Source: Brevibacterium sp. ZH18
GTDB lineage: Bacteria > Actinomycetota > Actinomycetes > Actinomycetales > Brevibacteriaceae
Direction of reading: 5' to 3'
Assembly: GCF_022748595.1 (NCBI RefSeq)
Contig: NZ_JALDSX010000018.1
Location: forward strand, 1 to 63,195
DNA length: 63,195 nt
Below are positions 26,590-34,567 of the stretch, piece by piece. Numbering within the stretch: the stretch's first letter is position 1; every line of letters starts with the position of its first letter. The notes under the pieces were generated by a model that made no database searches, had not been told where the DNA came from, and saw only the letters and a program-made list of their open reading frames with translations. The position numbers were made by a program, and so were the translations under genes.

Positions 26590-27783
26590 ATGAAAGAATT
26601 CCGACGACAACTCAAATTATCGACAACTGCCGTATCCCAGGGGCGACGCTTTGTTGGCTCCGGTCCAAGGCCGATCGTGGATGCGATCTATACGTCGGTG
26701 AATTTCGATCTTGACGACGATGACTATCGTGACATCCAAGAAACCGGCGGAGAGAGGTCTTGGTACTACAGCCGAAACCGAAACCCGACTGTCGACTCGG
26801 TCGAAGAGAAGATCGCTGCCCTCGAAGGGGCTGAGAGTGCGGTCTTGTTCTCCTCCGGCATGGCTGCAATCACCACGACATTGTTGTCATTGGTCCCGCC
26901 AGGGGGAACCCTGGTTGCTGCCAAAGAACTCTATGGAGAGACATCGGAATTCCTGCGTCAGCAGTTTTCCGACTTCGGGCGCACAGTCCGCTTTGTGGCC
27001 GTGGATGACTTGGCCGAATGGAAACGCGAGCTCGCTGACTCTCCTTCCCTCATCTTTGTCGAATCCCTGTCGAATCCGATGCTGCGCCTGGCCAACTTCA
27101 CCGCGCTGGCCTCACTCGCCCACGATGTGGGAGTGAAGGCTGTCGTAGACGCCACCTTCACTCCACCGCCGATGCTCAAGCCCTTGGAGCATGGCTTCGA
27201 CGTTGTCCTGCATTCGGCGACCAAATACCTCAACGGGCACTCGGATCTTACTGCGGGTGTGGCCTCCGGGGAAAAGGAAACGATCGACGTTGTTCGTCAG
27301 ACTTCGGTGGTTTTGGGAAGCACTCTTCTTCCACAGGGCGCCGCTTTGCTTGACCGTGGTTTGAAGACCCTGGTCATCAGAACCGAGCGAGCATGCTTGA
27401 ATGCCAGAATCATCGCCGATCATCTCGAATCCAAATCCGGAGTGGAGGCTGTTACACACCCCACGATCAGCACTTATGCCGATAGGGGCCTCGCTGATGA
27501 GCTGGGACTGAAGGGCGCAGCCATCGTCACCTTCCGTGTCAGGGGCGGCGACGAGCGTGCGGCACAGCTGGTTGCCAACCTCAGCGTCATTCACGAAGCT
27601 TCGAGCTTGGGGAGTGTCGAATCGCTTGCATGCCTGCCAAGTCGGACCTCACATTCCGCTGTGTCGGAAGGACAACGTGAGCAACTCGGAATTCTTCCCG
27701 GCACCATCCGACTGTCCGTGGGAATCGAAGACTCGTCCGACCTCCTAGAAGATCTGGACGCGGCACTTCAGATCACGTCGTGA
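26590..27783 (+). CDS. PLP-dependent trans-sulfuration-family enzyme (cystathionine gamma-synthase/lyase-like)
   Basis: The 397-residue enzyme belongs to the Cys/Met metabolism PLP family. It has YYSRNRNPTVDSVEEKIAALEGAESAVLFSSGMAA (read in two parts), the PLP-phosphate-binding SSGMAAI, and the Schiff-base region HSATKYLNGHSDLTAG with Lys in SATKY. Members make or split cystathionine, or act as methionine gamma-lyase or O-acetylhomoserine sulfhydrylase; the exact reaction cannot be read. The RBS is GGGAAGAG before ATG 26590. The tandem-Cys leader ORF just upstream points to Cys-responsive control. The gene ends about 100 bp before selC, so a role in selenium or sulfur amino-acid turnover is possible but unproven. 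Confidence 0.85.
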   Translation: MKEFRRQLKLSTTAVSQGRRFVGSGPRPIVDAIYTSVNFDLDDDDYRDIQETGGERSWYYSRNRNPTVDSVEEKIAALEGAESAVLFSSGMAAITTTLLSLVPPGGTLVAAKELYGETSEFLRQQFSDFGRTVRFVAVDDLAEWKRELADSPSLIFVESLSNPMLRLANFTALASLAHDVGVKAVVDATFTPPPMLKPLEHGFDVVLHSATKYLNGHSDLTAGVASGEKETIDVVRQTSVVLGSTLLPQGAALLDRGLKTLVIRTERACLNARIIADHLESKSGVEAVTHPTISTYADRGLADELGLKGAAIVTFRVRGGDERAAQLVANLSVIHEASSLGSVESLACLPSRTSHSAVSEGQREQLGILPGTIRLSVGIEDSSDLLEDLDAALQITS

Positions 27784-27868
27784 AGCACTGACCGTGTTTC
27801 GCAGCATCGGCCATGAGTGGGCGTGGTGCGACTCCTGATCTGAAGGGTAGGATCCTCAGCTGGCGCGG

Positions 27869-27874
27869 TAGGAT
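27869..27874 (+). promoter_or_regulatory. -10 box TAGGAT of the selC promoter
   Basis: TAGGAT ends 7 nt before the first base of tRNA-Sec, so transcription would start at or very near the mature 5' end. A second TAGGAT (27848-27853) lies 21 bp upstream as part of a direct repeat. Confidence 0.55.
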
Positions 27875-27881
27875 TCTTCGT

Positions 27882-27976
27882 GGAGGCGTCCGAGTCCTGG
27901 TGGGCTCCCCGGTCTTCAAAACCGGTGAGACCGAGTATCTCGGTCTGGCGGGTTCGATTCCCGTCCGCCTCCGCCA
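27882..27976 (+). tRNA. selC: tRNA-Sec (anticodon UCA)
   Basis: The 95-nt gene has the acceptor arms GGAGGCG (27882-27888) and CGCCTCC with discriminator G and encoded CCA (27974-27976). The anticodon stem CCGGT/ACCGG holds loop CTTCAAA with anticodon TCA (27916-27918). The very long variable arm (AGACCGAG with CTCGGTCT) and the T-loop TTCGATT in a CGGG/CCCG stem are all typical of bacterial tRNA-Sec. It lies 84 bp before selA, the usual selCAB order. Confidence 0.97.
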
Positions 27977-28060
27977 CCAGCATCGTCGACGTCGCGGCGC
28001 CTGAGCATTCGGAGATCGCGTCCGCAGCAGGGTCCGGCGGCAGTGAAGGAGAGGGCAGCC

Positions 28061-29536
28061 ATGGCCGATGTCGACCCACGTCGGAACATCCCCCGCACCG
28101 ATCGTCTCCTCGCTCTTCCCGAGGTCATCGCCGCAGGTGAACGGCTGAGTTCATCGACGATCACCGCGATCATCTCGGAGGCTCAGACGGCTGCGCGCTC
28201 GGGTGCGATCCCCGCCGCCGAGGTGGCCCCCACCGTCATCCGCAACGTGACCAACCATTCGGCCTCCTCCCTGACCCCAGTCATCAACGCGACGGGAATC
28301 ATCGTCCACACGAACCTCGGTCGCGCACCGCTGTCGGGCGCGGCTCGGCAGGCGATCGTCGACGCGGCAGGCTATGTCGACGTCGAGATGGATCTGGATA
28401 CCGGCAAGCGCAGCAGGCGGGGGACCGGCGCCAAAGAGGCACTGCTGCGTGCCTGCCCCGCCGCCGAGGATGTCCTCGTCGTCAACAACGGCGCCGCCGC
28501 TCTTCTTCTTGCGGTGACCGCGCTGCGAGGCAGTCCGGCTGACAGCGGTGAAACGAGTGTAACCACCGGCAGCGGCGGCGGCAGTTCAACGGCCCCCGGC
28601 GAGATCATCGTCAGTCGCGGCGAACTCATCGAGATCGGTGCAGGATTCCGCCTGCCCGACCTCATGGCCACGACCGGGTCTCGGATACGTGAAGTCGGGA
28701 TGACGAATCGCACTCACCTCGCTGACTACGCCCAGGCGATCAGCGACCAGACTGCGAGCCTGCTCAAGGTGCATACGAGCAACTTCCGTGTTGAGGGCTT
28801 CACTGCCGCCGTCGAGATCTCGCAGCTGCGTGAACTCGCCGATCAGCACGATCTTCCCCTCGTCGCCGACCTCGGCAGCGGACTCTTCGAGCCGGATCCC
28901 TACCTGCCCGACGAACCGGATATCGATGGTGCGCTCGCCGCCGGAGCCGATGTGGTCATCGTCAGCGGCGACAAACTGCTCGGCGGACCACAGGCAGGTC
29001 TCATCTTCGGCCGCCGCGAGGCCGTCGAGGCGATCGCCAAGCATCCGCTGGCACGAGCGATGCGCACCGACAAGCTCACGCTCGCCGCAATCGAAGCTAC
29101 CGTGACGCACACCGGAAACCCGGTCCACGACGCCCTGCACATTGACCTCGATCGACTGAGGGAACGCACCGAACGTCTGGCCGATCTCGTCTCCGGAACC
29201 GTTGTCGCCCACGACGGAAGAGTCGGCGGGGGAGGAGCCCCGGGAGTTCCGCTTCCCGGCTGGGCCGTCGAACTGCCCGAGGGGCTCGCCCGTCCCCTGC
29301 GCCTCGGTGAGACGGCCATCGTCGGCCGCGTTCACCAGGGGCAATGCCTCATCGACCTGCGCTGCGTTCCCGAAGCCGATGACGATCGAATCGTCGAGGC
29401 GGTGAACCGGGCCCGCGAGAATTCGCAAAACCACCTCGGCGACAATCGAGTGGGCGACAATCGAGTTGGTGGCAATCGAGTGGGTGGCAATCGAGTGGGC
29501 GTCGACGATGATCCGGACATCACGAACCATGCCTGA
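28061..29536 (+). CDS. selA: L-seryl-tRNA(Sec) selenium transferase
   Basis: The 491-residue PLP enzyme converts seryl-tRNA(Sec) to selenocysteinyl-tRNA(Sec) with selenophosphate. Typical segments are INATGIIVHTNLGRAPLS, the YVDVEMDLDTGKRSRRG region, and VSGDKLLGGPQAG with the PLP Lys305. A Gly/Ser-rich insert (about 161-180) is a local expansion. The start is ATG 28061, with AAGGAG 9 nt upstream, rather than GTG 28043. The C-terminal 25 residues are a repeat-made tail (NRVGD/NRVGG units) not needed in the family. The stop overlaps the selB start by 8 nt. Confidence 0.97.
   Translation: MADVDPRRNIPRTDRLLALPEVIAAGERLSSSTITAIISEAQTAARSGAIPAAEVAPTVIRNVTNHSASSLTPVINATGIIVHTNLGRAPLSGAARQAIVDAAGYVDVEMDLDTGKRSRRGTGAKEALLRACPAAEDVLVVNNGAAALLLAVTALRGSPADSGETSVTTGSGGGSSTAPGEIIVSRGELIEIGAGFRLPDLMATTGSRIREVGMTNRTHLADYAQAISDQTASLLKVHTSNFRVEGFTAAVEISQLRELADQHDLPLVADLGSGLFEPDPYLPDEPDIDGALAAGADVVIVSGDKLLGGPQAGLIFGRREAVEAIAKHPLARAMRTDKLTLAAIEATVTHTGNPVHDALHIDLDRLRERTERLADLVSGTVVAHDGRVGGGGAPGVPLPGWAVELPEGLARPLRLGETAIVGRVHQGQCLIDLRCVPEADDDRIVEAVNRARENSQNHLGDNRVGDNRVGGNRVGGNRVGVDDDPDITNHA
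29446..29505 (+). repeat. 15-bp in-frame repeat in the selA C-terminus
   Basis: About four copies of a unit close to GGCGACAATCGAGTG encode DNRVG, DNRVG, GNRVG, GNRVG near the end of SelA. Confidence 0.9.
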
Positions 29537-31442
29537 GATGTACGTCGTCGCCACCGCCGGCCATGTCGATCACGGGAAGTCCACCCTGGTCAACGCGCTG
29601 ACAGGGATGGAGCCGGACCGCTGGGCGGAGGAGAAGAAGCGGGGTCTGACGATCGACCTGGGCTTCGCCTGGACGACCCTGCCCTCCGGGCGCGAACTCG
29701 CCTTCGTCGACGTCCCCGGGCATGAGAGATTCCTGGCGAACATGCTCGCTGGCGTCGGACCGGCCCCTATCGTGTGCCTCGTCGTCGCTGCAGACAAGGG
29801 CTGGCAGGCCCAGTCGAGTGACCACCGTGACGCGATCACCGCCTTCGGCATCACCCGCGGTCTCGTGGTCATCACTCGCGCGGACATCGCCCCAGATCAG
29901 GTTTCCGCGACAGAAGCCCAGGTCAGAGCCGAACTGCAAGGCACACCCCTGGCCGATGCTCCGGTGCTCACAGTCTCGGCAGCCAGCGGGGACGGCATCG
30001 ACGCGCTCATCGCAACGTTGGACCAGGTCACCGCCGAAGCTCCCACTCCCGATGGCGAGGCCCGACTGCGACTCTGGGTCGACCGCGCCTTCACGATCAA
30101 AGGTGCCGGCACCGTCGTCACCGGCACGCTCACGGCCGGAACTCTGCGCACCGGTGATCGTCTGCGCCTCATCGGGGAGACCACGGACGAGGCGACTGCC
30201 GTCCGCGGCCTGCAGAGCCGGAACTCCGCCGCCGAGGTGGTCGTCCCCAGCGCCCGTGTCGCCGTGAATCTGCGCGATGTCGCAGCCGATGACATCCACC
30301 GCGGCGACGCCCTGATCACGCCCGATGCCTGGCCCATTGTCGGATCCGTCGATGTGCGCCGGACGATGGGCGAGAGCCTCGACGAGGGTATTCACGGACT
30401 GATGCTTCACATCGGCACTGCGGCGGTCCCCGTCCACATGCGTCCCTTCGATGCTGATCACGCACGCCTCACGCTCGAGCGCCCGCTGCCATTGCAGGTC
30501 ACCGACCGGATCGTCCTGCGCAGTCCCGGCAGCCGCAACGTCTTCGCCGGAGTCGTCGTCCTCGACGTCGATCCGCCAGAACTGAGCCGCCGAGGTGCCG
30601 GCACCCGTCGCGGTCGTGAGTTAGCTGGCCGTCCGGAGACGGGCGACATCCTCGCCGAGGTGGCCCGCCGTGGAGCCGTCGAACGCGCACAGCTGCTCCG
30701 GTTCGGGCTCACCGTCCCCGAAGCCCTGCCCGCTTCGCTGGCGCTCGAAGTCGAGGAGTTGGCCGGCGGCGCTGCGGATGTGACCCGCGGATGGCTCGTC
30801 CACCGGCCGACCCTCGAAACGTGGGTCGAACGGGCGCGGAAGACCGTCGAGAGGAAACTGTCAGCGGAGCCGATGGCCGCGGGAGTGTCGGAAAAGGCGC
30901 TGGCTGAAGACCTGCAGCGTTCCCAACCGCCGTTGCCGGCGGCCGCGCAGGCGAAGGCTGGCGGAAGTCGCGGAGGCGAAACACGCCTAGCGGAGTCGGC
31001 AGATGTGCGGATGCTCGTCTCTGAGATCATCACTCGCGCCGGCCTCGAAACGGTCAAGGGCATGGTCCGACCGCCTGGGCATTCCGCGGATCTGGGTCCT
31101 GCTGAGGCGGGTGTCGCCGAGGTGGAGCGACGCTTGGCGGCCAACCCCTTCGCCGCACCCGAGGCTGATGACCTGCGAGAACTCCGCTTGGGGGTGCGGG
31201 AGCTTGCTGTCGCCGAGTCTGCTGGACGGCTCCTGCGCCTCGGCGATGGTGTGGTCGTGTCACCACGTACTCCCGCACAGGCGATGCGACTGCTTGCGGG
31301 ACTGGAGCAGCCGTTCACGACGAGTGCGGCCAGGCAGGCTCTGGGCACCACGCGTCGCGTCGTCATTCCGCTTCTCGAATACCTCGACGGTCGCGGGTGG
31401 ACCCGCCGAATCGACAACACCTCCCGCGAAGTGGTGAGGTAG
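29529..31442 (+). CDS. selB: Selenocysteine-specific elongation factor SelB
   Basis: SelB is the GTPase that brings Sec-tRNA to the ribosome at UGA codons next to a SECIS. The G1 motif GHVDHGKST is at residues 11-19, DVPGHERF is G3, and TRAD stands in G4. EF-Tu-like domains 2 and 3 follow (to about 370). The C-terminal winged-helix repeats that bind SECIS RNA occupy roughly 380-637, including the last one (PFTTSAARQALGTTRRVVIPLLEYLDG, in two parts). ATG 29529 overlaps the selA stop (ATGCCTGA), so it is translationally coupled; ATG 29538 is an alternative. The length of about 637 residues is normal. Confidence 0.97.
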   Translation: MPEMYVVATAGHVDHGKSTLVNALTGMEPDRWAEEKKRGLTIDLGFAWTTLPSGRELAFVDVPGHERFLANMLAGVGPAPIVCLVVAADKGWQAQSSDHRDAITAFGITRGLVVITRADIAPDQVSATEAQVRAELQGTPLADAPVLTVSAASGDGIDALIATLDQVTAEAPTPDGEARLRLWVDRAFTIKGAGTVVTGTLTAGTLRTGDRLRLIGETTDEATAVRGLQSRNSAAEVVVPSARVAVNLRDVAADDIHRGDALITPDAWPIVGSVDVRRTMGESLDEGIHGLMLHIGTAAVPVHMRPFDADHARLTLERPLPLQVTDRIVLRSPGSRNVFAGVVVLDVDPPELSRRGAGTRRGRELAGRPETGDILAEVARRGAVERAQLLRFGLTVPEALPASLALEVEELAGGAADVTRGWLVHRPTLETWVERARKTVERKLSAEPMAAGVSEKALAEDLQRSQPPLPAAAQAKAGGSRGGETRLAESADVRMLVSEIITRAGLETVKGMVRPPGHSADLGPAEAGVAEVERRLAANPFAAPEADDLRELRLGVRELAVAESAGRLLRLGDGVVVSPRTPAQAMRLLAGLEQPFTTSAARQALGTTRRVVIPLLEYLDGRGWTRRIDNTSREVVR

Positions 31443-31444
31443 GG

Positions 31445-31490
31445 CAGAACATACTGCCCGACCACAGAACAGACAGCCCGACCGCAGAAT
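31445..31490. repeat. 20-bp tandem repeat after selB
   Basis: CAGAACATACTGCCCGACCA (31445-31464) and CAGAACAGACAGCCCGACCG (31465-31484), then a partial third copy. It starts 3 nt after the selB stop. The following 31491-31700 stretch has no recognisable gene. Confidence 0.8.
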
Positions 31491-31706
31491 CGAACGGAAC
31501 CCGCGAGATCGGCGGCCTGAAAGGCGACTGGCCCGCTCCTGGGAGTGACGTGATGGGCGGACCGAGACCCGGGTCACGGGCGGGCGCGGGCGGCGCATGG
31601 TGCCGCAGAGCATTCATCGAATACTCAGCAGAAACTCACGAAATCCTTCCGGTTCGTTACGGCGAGACAGAGCTACCTATGCGGTTCTCGGCATTGAACC
31701 GTCTGC

Positions 31707-31830
31707 CTGTCTCCGACAGAGTTGAATGAGGCGATTGCCGGAACACCCCTGTGCCGAAAGGCGAAAGCAGGAGACAAGTGTGTGCCGAATCTGGCCAGGA
31801 CAACGTCCGGGCTGCTCGCCAGATCCAACA
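31707..31830 (+). ncRNA. Structured 5' UTR before a cell-wall hydrolase gene (candidate riboswitch)
   Basis: Several helices can be drawn: CTGTC/GACAG (31707-31719), CCTG/CAGG enclosing GCC-GAAA-GGC (31748-31771), an outer ACAC/GTGT pair, and ATCTGGC/GCCAGAT (31789-31824) enclosing GGAC/GTCC. The leader ends at the ribosome binding site of a secreted lysozyme-like gene. Cyclic-di-AMP (ydaO-type) riboswitches often precede such genes in actinobacteria, and short pieces (TGAAT, CCGAATC) recall that class, but I cannot confirm the class. Confidence 0.35.
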
Positions 31831-31845
31831 GGAAAGTGAGAACAC

Positions 31846-32436
31846 ATGAAAAGCGTGCGCAATTTTGCGGTGACCTCACTGTCCGCTGCCGTCATCGCAG
31901 GGGGTCTCTCCCTGGCCGCGGCGACCTCGGCCCAGGCTGATCCGATCTCAGGGTCCGCCGGCCATCCGAGCGAGCACAGCTCGAACGCCGCTCAGGCGAC
32001 GGGCATCAACGGTCCGGGCGACCTCAGCTCCGAGCAGATCCACAATGCTCGCACCATCATCGGCGTCGGCAAGGGCGCGGACCTGTCGAAGAAGGCCCAG
32101 AAGATCGCCGTGATGACCGCACTGCAGGAGTCGAGCCTGAAGAATCTCGACGGTGGGGACCGGGACTCAGCCGGCGCATTCCAGCAGCGTCCCTCGATGA
32201 GCTGGGGATCGCTCAAGCAGGTGGAGGATCCCGTCTTCTCCGCGAAGTCATTCTATGGAGTCAATCCCGACAGCCCCAACCCGGGACTCACTCAGATCGA
32301 CAACTGGGAGAGCATTGACCCTGGTCAGGCCGCACAGAAAGTGCAGGCTTCGGCCTACCCCGACGCATACGCGAAGTGGGAATCTCTGGCAGGGGAGCTC
32401 GTCGACGACAACCAGGACGTCCACAACATCGATTGA
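31846..32436 (+). CDS. Secreted lysozyme/transglycosylase-like protein (paralogue 1)
   Basis: The 196-residue product has a signal peptide (MKSVRNFAVTSLSAAVIAGG, then the AQA cleavage region near 36). A compact domain (about 60-196) follows with IIGVGKGADLSKKAQKIAVM, TALQESSLKNLDGGDRDSAG and FQQRPSMSWGS. These match the actinobacterial lysozyme-like domain in which the Glu of ALQES would be catalytic. It probably acts on peptidoglycan during growth or resuscitation. The RBS is GGAAAGTGAG. It is closely related to the next gene, so this is a tandem duplication. The structured leader precedes only this copy. Confidence 0.82.
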   Translation: MKSVRNFAVTSLSAAVIAGGLSLAAATSAQADPISGSAGHPSEHSSNAAQATGINGPGDLSSEQIHNARTIIGVGKGADLSKKAQKIAVMTALQESSLKNLDGGDRDSAGAFQQRPSMSWGSLKQVEDPVFSAKSFYGVNPDSPNPGLTQIDNWESIDPGQAAQKVQASAYPDAYAKWESLAGELVDDNQDVHNID

Positions 32437-32600
32437 GATCCGGATTCGGGCCACTTCCTGACTGCTTTTCCCGTCCGCTTTCCGACCACCCATCTTCGAG
32501 ATAGTGGGATGTGAGTGAGAGCACAGGCTGACCTGTGGAATTGAAGACGCAGAAGCCCTCACCATGCCCATGGTCTACGACAACAGGAGAGTCCGAATTG

Positions 32601-33191
32601 ATGAACCTCAAACGAGCACTTACAGCGACTGCGCTGTCCGCTGCGGTCATGGTCGGAAGCGTCTCGATGGCAACTGCGGCCTCAGCCGAATCGAACTCCC
32701 CAGCGGCAGAAGCCACACCATTTACCAGTAAGGCGCTCAAGGGCGGCAAGGTCCCCAGCACCCAGGACACCACGCAGCTGAACCAGACGCAGATCGGCAA
32801 TGCTCGCACCATCATTGCCGTCGGCAAGGGTGCTGATCTGTCGAAGAAAGCGCAGAAGATCGCCGTCATGACCGCACTGCAGGAGTCGAGCCTGCTCAAC
32901 CTCGACGGCGGCGACAGCGATTCCGCCGGCCTGTTCCAGCAGCGTCCCTCCATGGGATGGGGTTCGCTGGCGCAGGTGACAGATCCGGTCTACGCATCAA
33001 AGGCCTTCTACGGGGTCAACTCCCTGTGCCCAAATCCAGGCCTCCTCCAGATCACGGGTTGGGACACGATGGACCCGGGCGCAGCCGCTCAGGCCGTTCA
33101 GCGTTCGGCCTATCCGGACGCGTACAACAAATGGGAGACCCTGGCGGCTCAGCTCGTCGCCGATAACCAGGACGTCGACGCGATCGACTGA
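32601..33191 (+). CDS. Secreted lysozyme/transglycosylase-like protein (paralogue 2)
   Basis: The 196-residue product begins at ATG 32601 (AGGAGAG 9 nt upstream) with signal peptide MNLKRALTATALSAAVMVGS and an ASA cleavage region near 32. The domain from about residue 65 is nearly the same as in paralogue 1 (GKGADLSKKAQKIAVMTALQ, ESSLLNLDGGDSDSAGLFQQ, RPSMGWGS). It differs in the region between signal and domain and has a lone Cys (NSLCPNPG). The 164-bp gap between the copies has no leader like that of copy 1, so the two may be expressed differently. Confidence 0.82.
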   Translation: MNLKRALTATALSAAVMVGSVSMATAASAESNSPAAEATPFTSKALKGGKVPSTQDTTQLNQTQIGNARTIIAVGKGADLSKKAQKIAVMTALQESSLLNLDGGDSDSAGLFQQRPSMGWGSLAQVTDPVYASKAFYGVNSLCPNPGLLQITGWDTMDPGAAAQAVQRSAYPDAYNKWETLAAQLVADNQDVDAID

Positions 33192-33236
33192 GCCAATCTC
33201 AGACTCTGAATCGGCTGATGCGCGCCCTGACGCAGC

Positions 33237-33260
33237 AGCTTCTGCGGCACTGCAGAAGCT
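33237..33260. terminator. Bidirectional hairpin between convergent genes
   Basis: AGCTTCTGC (33237-33245) pairs perfectly with GCAGAAGCT (33252-33260) over a 6-nt loop. It lies between the secreted protein gene and the M20 hydrolase, overlapping the latter's stop. Confidence 0.65.
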
Positions 33261-34536
33261 ATCCCAACGCACCGGCGGCGAGTCGGCGGACCACCTCGGT
33301 GAGGTGATGCAGACCGGAGACGAGGTCCTCGTCCTTCGTGAATTCCTGCAGGCTGTGGGAGACCCCGCCGACGCTGGGAACGAAGAGCATCACGGTGGGC
33401 ACCGTGTCCTTCATGTTCGTCGAATCGTGGCCGGCCACGGTCATCACCCGCGCCGAGGTGAGCCCCAAGTCGTCCGCGACAGTGCGGGCCAGCTCGACCC
33501 CGTCCTCGGAGTACGGGTTCTGGTCCCAGCTGTGTTCGGCGACGATCTCGATGTCGACCCCGACCTCCTCGCTGACCCGGGCGACCGTGGACATGAGGGA
33601 CTGATGGGCGGCGGCGATCACCTCGGCGCTGGGGGAGCGCAGGTCGAGGAGGAGCCCGACTTCGCTGGCGACGACGACGGGAGAGTTCGGGTAGACGTTG
33701 AGCTCACCGCATGCGGTGTGCAGGGCTCCGGCGTCGAATTCGTCGACGAGCTCACGCGCGGCCACAACGAGGCGGGCGGCACCCAGGAGGGCGTCGCGCC
33801 GATCGCTCATCAGCGTCGAACCGCTGTGCGCCTGCTCGCCGGTGACCCGGAACTCGAACTTATGAGCAGCCCACGTGGCGTTGACCAGGCCGATCGTGAC
33901 CCCGTCCTCCTCCATGCTGCGGCCCTGCTGGACATGGATTTCGGCATAGGCGGCGATATCTGGTGCGGTGAAGTCACCGCGCTCGCCGATCGCATCGAGC
34001 GCCTCGGCGACGGTGATGCCGTGCGGATCGGTCGTATCCAGTGCCGCCTCGAGCTCGGCCTTGCCGGTGAAGACATTGCTGCCCATCATGGAGGGCTTGA
34101 AACGCGATCCCTCTTCGTTGAACCAATTGATGACGGCAAGGTTGTACTTCGCCTTCGACGGGTCTGCGCGCAGCTCATCGGCGACGGCGAAGCAGGCATG
34201 AGCCGAGGACATGACACCGTAGGCACCGTCGAAGCGTCCGGCCGTCGGCTGCGAATCCATGTGCGAACCGGTCAGCACATATGGTGCGCCGGGGACGAGT
34301 TCGAGCAGACCGAACTGATTGCCGATCGCATCGCGGTGAACGCTGAACCCGTGCTTCTCGAGGAGCTCTGCGAACCATTTGCGCTGCTCGCCGTCGGCCG
34401 CGCTCGCCGCCTGCCGATCCACGCCGTTGGTGCCGTCGACGGCACCGAAGCGGGAGTGAACCGACCAATCGGCGAGGAACTCATCGTCCCGGTCTGCCTG
34501 CGTTGTCGCTGGTGAGGATGCTGGAGTCTGCGTCAT
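33259..34536 (-). CDS. M20-family Zn amidohydrolase (N-carbamoyl amino acid / allantoate hydrolase type)
   Basis: The 425-residue protein is of the hydantoinase/carbamoylase subgroup of M20. It has GSHMDSQPTAGRFDGAYGVM (metal ligands His and Asp), WFNEEGSRFKPSMMGSNVF with the catalytic Glu pair, EIHVQQGRSMEEDG, and VAGHDSTNMKDTVPTVMLFVPSVGGVSH (two parts) with the last metal His. It hydrolyses an N-carbamoyl or ureido bond. ATG 34536 with AAGGACG upstream is preferred to the longer open frame, which has no homology-like content. It is the third gene of a likely operon with the TPP enzyme and the MFS transporter, divergent from a PucR regulator. Confidence 0.88.
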   Translation of the reverse strand: MTQTPASSPATTQADRDDEFLADWSVHSRFGAVDGTNGVDRQAASAADGEQRKWFAELLEKHGFSVHRDAIGNQFGLLELVPGAPYVLTGSHMDSQPTAGRFDGAYGVMSSAHACFAVADELRADPSKAKYNLAVINWFNEEGSRFKPSMMGSNVFTGKAELEAALDTTDPHGITVAEALDAIGERGDFTAPDIAAYAEIHVQQGRSMEEDGVTIGLVNATWAAHKFEFRVTGEQAHSGSTLMSDRRDALLGAARLVVAARELVDEFDAGALHTACGELNVYPNSPVVVASEVGLLLDLRSPSAEVIAAAHQSLMSTVARVSEEVGVDIEIVAEHSWDQNPYSEDGVELARTVADDLGLTSARVMTVAGHDSTNMKDTVPTVMLFVPSVGGVSHSLQEFTKDEDLVSGLHHLTEVVRRLAAGALG

Positions 34537-34567
34537 TAGTCGTCCTTCGTCAAAGTTCGGGGAATCG

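Noticed and set aside
27848..27874. Further tRNA upstream of selC
   Set aside because: The direct repeat with TAGGAT does not fold as a tRNA; it looks like a promoter duplication.
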